This document shows, one piece after another, positions 8,472-14,407 of a DNA stretch of 16,155 bases. Location of the stretch: the NCBI GenBank assembly GCA_946480635.1, contig CAMLKV010000008.1, forward strand, positions 1 through 16,155, read 5' to 3'. The DNA comes from an uncultured Flavobacterium sp. GTDB taxonomy: Bacteria; Bacteroidota; Bacteroidia; Flavobacteriales; Flavobacteriaceae. The notes under the pieces were generated by a model. That model searched no databases. It worked only from the letters and a program-made list of their open reading frames with translations, and was not told the origin of the DNA. The position numbers and the translations under genes were made by a program. Numbering within the stretch: position 1 is the first letter of the stretch; each line of letters starts with the position of its first letter.

Positions 8472-8502
8472 AAATCCTACAAAATTTTGTAGGATTTTTT
8501 TT
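8472..8502 (+). terminator. intrinsic terminator after the CBS-like gene
   Basis: AAATCCTACAAAA (8472-8484) is followed directly by its exact reverse complement (8485-8497), and the T tract runs on to 8502. This is a 13-bp perfect palindrome; in RNA the central bases form the loop. Confidence 0.88.
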
Positions 8503-8509
8503 ATATTTA
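8502..8509 (+). promoter_or_regulatory. possible -7 element for the DUF2851 operon
   Basis: TATATTTA matches TAnnTTTG except for the last base. It sits 16 bases before the ATG at 8526, immediately after the terminator. It is a weak match without a clear -33 partner. Confidence 0.35.
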
Positions 8510-8525
8510 CATTTCTATACAAGCC

Positions 8526-9794
8526 ATGCAAGAAGAATTTTTACACCACATTTGGCAATTCCAAAGAATGGATACTTGCTCTCTCAGGACTACTCAAGGT
8601 GATGAAATTCAGGTTGTCAAACCAGGTTCATACTTAAAATCGAGTGGTCCTGATTTTTTTAATGCTCAATTGATTATTGCAAATCAAAAATGGGCAGGAA
8701 ATATCGAGATTCATCAAAAATCATCCGATTGGTATTTGCACAATCACCAAGTAGACAATAATTATGATAATGTCATACTACATGTTGTTTGGGAACATGA
8801 TGTTGATGTTTTTAGGAAAGATAATTCTGTAATTCCTGTTTTAGAGCTTTCTAAGTTTATTTCTAAAGATGTATTGAATAAATATAAAGAATTAAAGCAA
8901 CAAAAGTCTTGGATAAATTGTGAGAATGACATTCATAATGTCTCTGACTTTGTTTTTAAAAACTGGCAAGAGAAACTATATCTTGAACGATTAGAGAAAA
9001 AATCTGTAGAAATCCGAAAGATGCTAGATTCTACTAAAAATAATTGGGAAGCAGTCTTCTTTTACTTTATAGCTAAAAACTTCGGGTTAAATGTTAATGG
9101 TGATGCGTTTTTTCAAATGGCGAAATTAATTCCGTTTGAAGTAATTCGGAAGGAAAGTTTTGAAGCTGAAAATCTTGAAGCTCTGTTTTATGGTGCTCTT
9201 GAAATGTTGCCTTCAATTCCTGAAGATTCGTATTCTAAAGATTTATATTCTCGATATAAGTACATAACTCAAAAGTATGTTTTAAGGGACAATTTATCTG
9301 TGCAGGTTGAATATTTTAAATTGCGACCTGATAATTTTCCAACGATACGACTTTCTCAGTTAGCTCAACTTTATTCAAAACAACAAAATTTATTTTCTAA
9401 AGTAATAGACTTATTATCAATCGATGATTTGTATAGCTTTTTTTCAGTCTCAGCTAATAATTATTGGGAAAGTCATTATCAATTTGATAAGCAAAGCCCT
9501 TCAAAAAAGAAAAAGCTTTCTAAATCATTTGTAGATCTACTGATAATCAACACTGTTATTCCTTTTAAGTTTTTGTATGATAAAAGTATGGGAAAGGAAA
9601 CTTTTGAAGATTGTCTTAAAATCATCCAAGAAATAAAGCCTGAAAAAAATATAGTAATAGAAAAGTTTAACACAATTGGAATAAAATCAGATAATGCTTT
9701 TGACACACAATCGTTGCTGCAATTAAAAAGAACGTATTGTGATTTAGGAAAGTGTTTGAAATGTTCAATTGGAGTTGAACTTTTGAAGAATTAG
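8526..9794 (+). CDS. DUF2851-family protein with nuclease-like motifs
   Basis: This 422-residue soluble protein matches the Bacteroidota family DUF2851, whose function I do not know. The conserved N-terminal block runs from residue 5 to 105. It contains FLHHIWQFQ, a Gly-Pro-Asp-Phe at 41-44 (Asp43), GNIEIH at 58-63 (Glu61, His63), SDW at 67-69, His71 and His74, then VILHVVWEHD. Asp43 and the Glu-x-His on neighbouring predicted strands resemble a PD-(D/E)xK-type nuclease core; this is inference. RPDNFPTIRLSQLAQL (267-282) is a second conserved block. The C-terminus carries Cys405, Cys410 and Cys413 (YCDLGKCLKC), a likely metal or Fe-S ligand set, and Cys132 could be a fourth ligand. It starts a run of four co-directional genes, 40 bases before the PspC gene. 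Confidence 0.85.
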   Translation: MQEEFLHHIWQFQRMDTCSLRTTQGDEIQVVKPGSYLKSSGPDFFNAQLIIANQKWAGNIEIHQKSSDWYLHNHQVDNNYDNVILHVVWEHDVDVFRKDNSVIPVLELSKFISKDVLNKYKELKQQKSWINCENDIHNVSDFVFKNWQEKLYLERLEKKSVEIRKMLDSTKNNWEAVFFYFIAKNFGLNVNGDAFFQMAKLIPFEVIRKESFEAENLEALFYGALEMLPSIPEDSYSKDLYSRYKYITQKYVLRDNLSVQVEYFKLRPDNFPTIRLSQLAQLYSKQQNLFSKVIDLLSIDDLYSFFSVSANNYWESHYQFDKQSPSKKKKLSKSFVDLLIINTVIPFKFLYDKSMGKETFEDCLKIIQEIKPEKNIVIEKFNTIGIKSDNAFDTQSLLQLKRTYCDLGKCLKCSIGVELLKN

Positions 9795-9834
9795 AAAATA
9801 ATTGTAAGTTTACTCCATAAAAAAAATCAACAAA

Positions 9835-10062
9835 GTGTCATTTGTACTTAAGCTGAAATATTTTTTTGAAAAACAAGGATTTCACATTGCATCACGATTG
9901 GCTGACAAGCTAGGAATGCGTGCTAATAGTGTCCGTTTGTTTTTTATTTATATTTCTTTCGTTACAGCGGGTTTGTGGTTTGGAGTCTATCTTACATTAG
10001 GTTTTATTATTAAACTAAAAGATTTGGTTCGAACCAAAAGAACATCTGTATTCGACTTATAA
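9835..10062 (+). CDS. PspC-domain small membrane protein (GTG start)
   Basis: This 75-residue protein is essentially one PspC domain. A short amphipathic N-terminal part precedes RLADKLGMRANSVRLFFIYI, followed by a membrane span at about residues 34-58 and a basic tail ending in KRTSVFDL. PspC domains are linked to phage-shock or envelope-stress responses in other bacteria; in Flavobacteriia the role of this short form is not known to me. The start is GTG at 9835. Upstream in frame there is no ATG before a stop at 9805, so GTG is the only reasonable choice. The stop is 5 bases before the next ATG, indicating translational coupling with the helix-hairpin-helix gene. Confidence 0.82.
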   Translation: MSFVLKLKYFFEKQGFHIASRLADKLGMRANSVRLFFIYISFVTAGLWFGVYLTLGFIIKLKDLVRTKRTSVFDL

Positions 10063-10067
10063 ATGAT

Positions 10068-10961
10068 ATGATTTTTAAAAAATTTCTACTTTTTAATAAA
10101 GAGCAACGTATTGGTCTAGCTCTTTTGGTTTTTATAATAGTTTTACTTCAAGCAATTTATTTCTTTATTAGTTTTTCTTCTGGAAATGAAGTTGAAATTA
10201 CTGAGGAAGAAAGACAATGGTTGGCAATGCAAGTTCAAATCGATTCTCTCAAAAATCAAGTAGAGAATGAAGATAGCTATAAAATATATCCTTTTAATCC
10301 CAATTTCATAACCGATTTTAAAGGATATAAGCTAGGAATGAGTGTCGCTGAAATTGACCGACTACTCGAATTTCGTAAAACAGGAAAGTTTGTTAATTCA
10401 GCTAAGGAGTTTCAGGGTGTAACTAAAGTCTCGAATTCATTACTCGCAAAGATTTCACCATATTTTAAATTTCCTGATTGGGTAAATAATAAAAGACAGC
10501 CTCAAAATTCATATGCTAACAAAGAGTTTGCATCTTTTGATAAAAAGCCAATTAAAATTGTACAGCAAGATTTGAATTTGGCGACTAAAGAAGATTTGGT
10601 TAAAATCTATGGAATTGGAGATGGTATCTCTGAAAGAATTTTGAAGTTTAAAGAATCTTTAGGAGGCTTTGTGAGTATGGATCAGATGAATGATGTTTGG
10701 GGTTTATCACCAGAAGTAATTGAGGAACTAAACAAACATTTTAAAATTGTTAGCCTTCCAATTATTTCTAAAGTTGATATTAATAATGCTTCGACAAAAG
10801 AGTTGTCAAAGTTTCCTTATTTCAAATATCCATTGTCACGTGAAATTGTTATATACCGTAGTATGAATGGGGGAATCAAATCGATTGAGGATTTAACAAA
10901 AATTAAGGGCTTTCCTGTTGAAAAAGTTAAAATTATTGCTCTATATTTGGACTTTAAATAA
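10068..10961 (+). CDS. membrane-anchored helix-hairpin-helix (ComEA-like) protein
   Basis: This protein has 297 residues. A short cytoplasmic start is followed by a transmembrane helix at about 15-37 and a charged, partly coiled-coil stretch (44-70). Three helix-hairpin-helix repeats come next. The first is degenerate (about 86-133, KLGMSVAEIDRLLEFRKTGK). The second is clear (168-227, DLNLATKEDLVKIYGIGDG, then LGGFVSMDQM and VWGL). The third is at 236-295 (VDINNASTKELSKFPYF, then NGGIKSIEDLTKIKGF). Such modules bind DNA backbone non-specifically, as in the competence protein ComEA, and a membrane anchor fits DNA handling outside or at the envelope. The gene follows the PspC gene by 5 bases. 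A role in DNA uptake is possible but unproven, since no other competence gene is in the window. Confidence 0.85.
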   Translation: MIFKKFLLFNKEQRIGLALLVFIIVLLQAIYFFISFSSGNEVEITEEERQWLAMQVQIDSLKNQVENEDSYKIYPFNPNFITDFKGYKLGMSVAEIDRLLEFRKTGKFVNSAKEFQGVTKVSNSLLAKISPYFKFPDWVNNKRQPQNSYANKEFASFDKKPIKIVQQDLNLATKEDLVKIYGIGDGISERILKFKESLGGFVSMDQMNDVWGLSPEVIEELNKHFKIVSLPIISKVDINNASTKELSKFPYFKYPLSREIVIYRSMNGGIKSIEDLTKIKGFPVEKVKIIALYLDFK

Positions 10962-10991
10962 AAAACTAAAAAACGAGCACAATACAACCTT

Positions 10992-12164
10992 ATGAATTCA
11001 ATTTATTTTACTGAAGATCATCAATTATTTAGAGAGAGTTTTCGCGATTTTTTACATAAAGAAGTAGTTCCACATATTGAAAAATGGGAAAAAACAGGAC
11101 AGATAGAACGCTTTATTTGGAAAAAATTTGGAGAGATGGGCTTCTTTGGTTTAAATTATCCAGAAGCTTACGGAGGATCAAATTTGGATTTATTTTATTT
11201 GGTCGTATTTTTAGAAGAACTTCAAAAAATCAAGTCTTCTGGTTTTGCAGCTGCAATGTGGGCACATGCTTATTTAGCAATGACTCACTTAAATGCTGAA
11301 GGAGATGAAAGAATTAAACGCGACTATTTAGCAGCAAGTATCGCTGGAGAAAAAATAGGAGCCTTATGTATTACTGAACCTTTTGGAGGAAGTGATGTGG
11401 CAGGAATGAGAACTACTGCAGAAAAGAAAGGTGATAAGTATATCATAAACGGTTCAAAAACATTTATCACGAATGGTGTTTATGCAGACTATTATGTTGT
11501 GGCTGCAAAAACAAATCCAGAACTTGGTAATAAAGGAATTACAATGTTTTTAGTTGATGCTAATTTAAAAGGAGTGTCAGCTACTAAACTTGATAAATTA
11601 GGATGGAGAGCATCTGATACTGCTGAAATTGCTTTTGACAATGTTGAAATTCCGCTAGAAAACTTAATGGGTGAAGAAGGAAAAGGTTTTCCTTACATCA
11701 TGCAGCATTTTGCATTAGAGCGATTAATCATGGCAATTAATGCACATGCTAGAGCCGAATATGCAATTGATTATACTCTTGAATATATGTCACAACGTGA
11801 GGCTTTTGGTACTTCTATCAACAAATTTCAAGCGTTACGTCATACCATGGTAGAACATGCGACTGAAGTGGAGCACTGTAAGGTATTTAATTATGCTGCT
11901 GTGGCAAGATTGAATGTTGGAGAGTATGTGGTTAAAGAAGCTACAATGGCAAAACTAAAATCTACAAAAGTGGCTGATCAAGCAATTTATGATTGCTTGC
12001 AAATGTTAGGAGGTTATGGTTATATGGAAGAATATCCGTTAGCGCGTTTATTCCGTGATAGTCGTCTAGGTCCAATTGGAGGAGGAACTTCTGAAATCTT
12101 AAAAGAGATTTTATCAAAAATGATAATTGATAACAAAGATTATCAACCAGCAGTTAAGAAATAA
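10992..12164 (+). CDS. acyl-CoA dehydrogenase family flavoprotein
   Basis: This 390-residue FAD enzyme introduces an alpha-beta double bond into an acyl-CoA in fatty or branched-chain acid breakdown. It is full length and has the three usual parts: helical N-terminus (1-120), beta domain (121-235) and helical C-terminus. CITEPFGGSDVAGMR (126-140) is the first family signature and MLGGYGYMEEYPLARLFRD (338-356) part of the second. At the place where medium- and short-chain enzymes have catalytic Glu in YEGT, this protein has Gly364 (PIGGGTSEI). A Glu at 243 in ALERLIMA matches the alternative catalytic position of long-chain and isovaleryl-CoA dehydrogenases, so it is probably active. The start ATG follows an A-rich leader 30 bases after the preceding gene. 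The acyl substrate cannot be stated. Confidence 0.92.
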   Translation: MNSIYFTEDHQLFRESFRDFLHKEVVPHIEKWEKTGQIERFIWKKFGEMGFFGLNYPEAYGGSNLDLFYLVVFLEELQKIKSSGFAAAMWAHAYLAMTHLNAEGDERIKRDYLAASIAGEKIGALCITEPFGGSDVAGMRTTAEKKGDKYIINGSKTFITNGVYADYYVVAAKTNPELGNKGITMFLVDANLKGVSATKLDKLGWRASDTAEIAFDNVEIPLENLMGEEGKGFPYIMQHFALERLIMAINAHARAEYAIDYTLEYMSQREAFGTSINKFQALRHTMVEHATEVEHCKVFNYAAVARLNVGEYVVKEATMAKLKSTKVADQAIYDCLQMLGGYGYMEEYPLARLFRDSRLGPIGGGTSEILKEILSKMIIDNKDYQPAVKK

Positions 12165-12218
12165 CAATTTAATCAGATTGTTTTTGAATGTATAATTTAT
12201 TTAAAATTAATGAATTAT

Positions 12219-12250
12219 AAGCCAAGAAATTTTCTTGGCTTTTTGTTTTT
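12219..12250 (+). terminator. intrinsic terminator after the acyl-CoA dehydrogenase gene
   Basis: AAGCCAAGAAA (12219-12229) pairs perfectly with TTTCTTGGCTT (12231-12241) and is followed by T-rich sequence to 12250. It closes the DUF2851-to-dehydrogenase run. Confidence 0.9.
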
Positions 12251-12308
12251 ACGGTTTTTCCGTAATAAAAGTTAAAATTTAAGATTTTACGTATTAATTA
12301 GTTTTTTT

Positions 12309-12316
12309 TTGCTTTG
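12309..12316 (+). promoter_or_regulatory. possible -7 element for the four-cysteine lipoprotein locus
   Basis: TTGCTTTG differs from TAnnTTTG at one position and lies 60 bases before the ATG at 12377, after the upstream terminator. No good -33 TTTG is seen; a TTTT at 12285-12288 is 20 bases upstream. A small hairpin ACGG-TTTTT-CCGT at 12251-12263 precedes it. Confidence 0.4.
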
Positions 12317-12376
12317 CACAGATTTCAAATTGGTCATGAGAGATTAAAAGTGAATAATTTAAAAAGTAAAAAAAAT

Positions 12377-13021
12377 ATGAGAAAGATTAATCCAGTTTAT
12401 TTGGCAACTTTAATTTTGATTTCAGCTATTGTATTTATTGCATGTGAGAAAGACGAAAACAATAAAAATGAAAATAAATTATTGAATGTTAGTAAAATTG
12501 ATAATAAAAAAATTGTTCAAAAGTTGCAGGATTATATTGATGTAAAATCTAGAGTGAATAGTACAAGTAAAATGTCAAATGAGGAGTATGATTTTGAAAA
12601 TGCAGAAGCGATTTTTAATGAAGAAACTGGCTTAGGGTTGATTGTTGTGAAATCTACTTCACCGATATTAAATGCAGATAGTGAGTCTCTGATGGTTGGT
12701 TTTGATGGAGATTTGATTTATGGTGAGCCATTATTGTTGGAAGTTAATAATGAAGCAAATAGTTCTTTAGTTAAAGTTTATGATATTGATAAAGAATTAA
12801 TATCTACTTTTAACTTTGATTATCTAAATAATAATGTTGTTTTTACTCCTAATACTGCTTATAGTAGAAATAAAACATGTGGTAAAGCAACGATGGATTG
12901 TATATCAGATGCCTATTCAAATCATGGTTGGACTTCTGTAGGTCTTGGGATGGTTTCTGCTTTCATTCCAGAGACATTTGGGGTTTTGGCTATTGCTTGT
13001 TACGATAGGGTTTGTAGATAA
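12377..13021 (+). CDS. lipoprotein of unknown family with a C-terminal four-cysteine module
   Basis: This 214-residue protein belongs to no family I can name. Residues 1-22 are a lipoprotein signal peptide (MRKINPVYLATLILISAIVF, then the lipobox end IAC). Mature Cys23 is followed by Glu-Lys-Asp-Glu, a surface-export type sequence. Residues 40-160 form a mixed domain with EAIFNEETGLGLIVVKSTS and a strand-rich part. After a basic SRNK stretch comes a distinct last segment, 165-214, with Cys168, Cys175, Cys208 and Cys213. It also has the motif YSNHGW (180-185) and a hydrophobic, glycine-rich centre (VGLGMVSAFIPETFGVLAIA). This segment looks like a separable peptide with two possible disulfides. 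I chose ATG 12377 because the signal peptide begins there; the frame is open further upstream but that part overlaps the promoter region. An 80-residue membrane protein follows after 20 bases. Confidence 0.8.
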   Translation: MRKINPVYLATLILISAIVFIACEKDENNKNENKLLNVSKIDNKKIVQKLQDYIDVKSRVNSTSKMSNEEYDFENAEAIFNEETGLGLIVVKSTSPILNADSESLMVGFDGDLIYGEPLLLEVNNEANSSLVKVYDIDKELISTFNFDYLNNNVVFTPNTAYSRNKTCGKATMDCISDAYSNHGWTSVGLGMVSAFIPETFGVLAIACYDRVCR

Positions 13022-13041
13022 TTTTAACAAGAAGAAAAATA

Positions 13042-13284
13042 ATGAGAAATTTATTAATATTTTACATTGCTATTTTATTGCCCTTGCCTTTATTGGTTTG
13101 GTTTGTGATGAGTGGAGAGAATAATTATTTTGTGATTGGAGCAATTATGTATATCATCTATAGATGTTTTACAGATGGCTATAGGCTTTATTCCTTGGGT
13201 TTAATTTCTAAAGCTGATATTTTTAAATTTAAAGTGATTTTCTTAAGATTTAAATATTTCTCAAAACTTTATTTTGGGGATTAA
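13042..13284 (+). CDS. small two-helix membrane protein downstream of the four-cysteine lipoprotein
   Basis: This 80-residue protein has two predicted membrane spans, at about 3-24 (LLIFYIAILLPLPLLVWFVM) and 28-48 (NYFVIGAIMYIIYRCF). A basic, aromatic tail follows (FKFKVIFLRFKYFSKLYF). It begins 20 bases after the lipoprotein stop and ends 4 bases before a terminator, so both genes are probably on one transcript. A weak purine stretch (AAGAAGAAAAAT) precedes the ATG. Size, topology and position would suit an immunity-type protein, but no family is recognised. Confidence 0.62.
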   Translation: MRNLLIFYIAILLPLPLLVWFVMSGENNYFVIGAIMYIIYRCFTDGYRLYSLGLISKADIFKFKVIFLRFKYFSKLYFGD

Positions 13285-13287
13285 AAT

Positions 13288-13320
13288 AAAAAAAGCCAGT
13301 TGTTAAACTGGCTTTTTTTA
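13288..13320. terminator. bidirectional terminator between convergent genes
   Basis: AGCCAGTT (13294-13301), loop GTTA, and AACTGGCT (13306-13313) form a perfect stem flanked by A residues on the left and T residues on the right. It can therefore stop transcription from both sides. It overlaps the stop codon of the minus-strand flavoprotein gene. Confidence 0.92.
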
Positions 13321-13986
13321 TTCTTCTATAATCAATGCGTCAGAAGTTACTCCGAGATCAATTAAATGACCAGTAATATTTTTTACAAAATCTTGAGGGC
13401 CACATACATAAAAATGCTGCCCAAAATCGGCAATGTTTTCAATTAAAAAGTTACGATCAATTCGTTTTCCTGTAAACCCAATTACGTGTTCTCGAGTATA
13501 TACTTTTAAATAATCGTTTTTAAATATTTTTTTAAGCTCAGCATCCATAATCACATCGTCAGATGTTTTGTTTGTATATATGAGCTTATTGCCGTAAAGT
13601 TTGTTTTGTTTGTATAGATCTCTAAAAATGGCTAAAAATGGAGTGATGCCAGTTCCTGCAGCAATAAATATTCCAGGCTTTTTAAATTGGATTCCTCCAA
13701 AAGGTTCTTGAAGAATAAGTTCGGAGCCAGCATTGGTTTTGCCAAGCATGTTAGTTACGCCATTGTGATCACGATAAATCTTAATCATAAATTCAAGATA
13801 GCGCTGTTCTTTTAAGTTGGTGAATGTAAAAGGTCGTGGTTGATCTTTCCATTCTGGTAAATTAATACAAACATCAGTAGCTTGTCCGGGTATGAAGTTA
13901 TAATCTTCGGGTCTTTCTACAATAAAACATTTTACATCGTGAGTGATATAATAGGACTGAAGAATTTTTACAATATGGTTTGACAT
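13318..13986 (-). CDS. ferredoxin-NADP reductase-type flavoprotein oxidoreductase
   Basis: This 222-residue soluble enzyme of the ferredoxin-NADP reductase superfamily transfers electrons between NAD(P)H and a protein or small partner through FAD. The N-terminal barrel binds the flavin: FIPGQ (31-35), RPFTFTN (51-57, the usual RxYS/T position) and PFGGIQ (95-100). The C-terminal Rossmann part has AAGTGITPFLAIFRDL (109-124) for the nucleotide and FYVCGPQDF (192-200). There is no ferredoxin or globin domain attached, so the redox partner must be a separate protein, for example a flavodoxin or ferredoxin. It is transcribed away from rpsU. Substrate unknown. Confidence 0.88.
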   Translation of the reverse strand: MSNHIVKILQSYYITHDVKCFIVERPEDYNFIPGQATDVCINLPEWKDQPRPFTFTNLKEQRYLEFMIKIYRDHNGVTNMLGKTNAGSELILQEPFGGIQFKKPGIFIAAGTGITPFLAIFRDLYKQNKLYGNKLIYTNKTSDDVIMDAELKKIFKNDYLKVYTREHVIGFTGKRIDRNFLIENIADFGQHFYVCGPQDFVKNITGHLIDLGVTSDALIIEE

Positions 13987-14014
13987 ACTTATTGTTTTAA
14001 TTATGCATTAAATA

Positions 14015-14022
14015 TAAAGTTA
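14015..14022 (-). promoter_or_regulatory. possible -7 element for the flavoprotein gene
   Basis: On the minus strand this reads TAACTTTA, matching TAnnTTTG except the last base, 29 bases upstream of the ATG. There is no clear -33 element, so this is tentative. Confidence 0.35.
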
Positions 14023-14081
14023 CTTATTTTTGTTGAATTAAGAAAAACATGTTCTGCATGAAAATAATTGGTAAATAAGGT

Positions 14082-14111
14082 TTTGTAATTAAAAATAAAG
14101 TTATAAGTTTG
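14082..14111 (+). promoter_or_regulatory. consensus Bacteroidota promoter of rpsU
   Basis: TTTG (14082-14085), 18 bases, and TAAGTTTG (14104-14111) match both promoter boxes of the phylum at consensus spacing. Transcription should begin near 14116-14118, leaving a leader of about 25 bases. Confidence 0.88.
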
Positions 14112-14125
14112 CACCCGTAAATGAG

Positions 14126-14132
14126 AGGAGGT
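14126..14132 (+). promoter_or_regulatory. strong Shine-Dalgarno of rpsU
   Basis: AGGAGGT is a full anti-Shine-Dalgarno complement, ending 9 bases before the ATG at 14142. No other gene in the window has one. In Bacteroidota ribosomes the 16S tail is held by proteins including bS21, and a strong site before rpsU fits known autoregulation by bS21 supply. Confidence 0.85.
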
Positions 14133-14141
14133 GTCTAAATT

Positions 14142-14336
14142 ATGTTAATTATACCAATTAAAGACGGAGAAAACATCGATAGAGCGTTAAAACGTTACAA
14201 AAGAAAATTCGATAAAACTGGAGTTGTAAGACAATTGCGTGCACGTCAGCAATTCACGAAGCCTTCTGTTACTAGAAGAGCACAAATCCAAAAAGCTCAA
14301 TATATCCAAGGATTAAGAGACAGCATCGAAAGTTAA
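14142..14336 (+). CDS. rpsU: 30S ribosomal protein bS21
   Basis: This 64-residue basic protein, MLIIPIKDGENIDRALKRYK to the end, is the Bacteroidota form of bS21. The family pattern is conserved (DRALKRYKRKFDKTGV, then QLRARQQFTKPSVTRRAQIQ). It binds the 30S platform near the 3' end of 16S rRNA. In this phylum bS21 helps hold the anti-Shine-Dalgarno sequence away from mRNA (established for Flavobacterium ribosomes, cited from memory). The gene has a consensus promoter and an unusual strong Shine-Dalgarno. It is followed by xerC and hpf as in related genomes. Confidence 0.97.
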   Translation: MLIIPIKDGENIDRALKRYKRKFDKTGVVRQLRARQQFTKPSVTRRAQIQKAQYIQGLRDSIES

Positions 14337-14358
14337 TACGTTAATTTTCTGATAATAT

Positions 14359-14407
14359 AAAATCGTTAGTTGTAGAAGTTTTGTACTTTTATACTAACGA
14401 TTTTTTT
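14359..14407 (+). terminator. terminator-like hairpin between rpsU and xerC
   Basis: AAAATCGTTAGT (14359-14370) pairs with ACTAACGATTTT (14393-14404), and T residues run to 14407, directly before the xerC ATG. The 22-base loop contains TACTTTTA (14384-14391), a near match to the -7 element. A transcript starting about 14397 would therefore lack the left arm. The long loop makes this a moderate rather than strong terminator. Confidence 0.65.

Noticed and set aside
9479..9706. Minus-strand open frame inside the DUF2851 gene
   Set aside because: It lies fully within a well-supported gene and has no independent signal.
10023..10038. Perfect 16-base palindrome TTTGGTTCGAACCAAA near the end of the PspC gene
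   Set aside because: It is fully explained as coding sequence for conserved basic residues and has no T tract or promoter nearby; probably chance.
11084..11299. Second plus-strand frame inside the acyl-CoA dehydrogenase gene
   Set aside because: It overlaps a full-length conserved enzyme in another frame, with low-complexity translation and no start context.
12314..12376. N-terminal extension of the four-cysteine lipoprotein frame from a TTG
   Set aside because: It would put 21 polar residues before the signal peptide and overlaps the promoter-like element.
14381..14407. N-terminal extension of xerC
   Set aside because: It lies in the hairpin and T tract; family length and the ATG at 14408 fit better.
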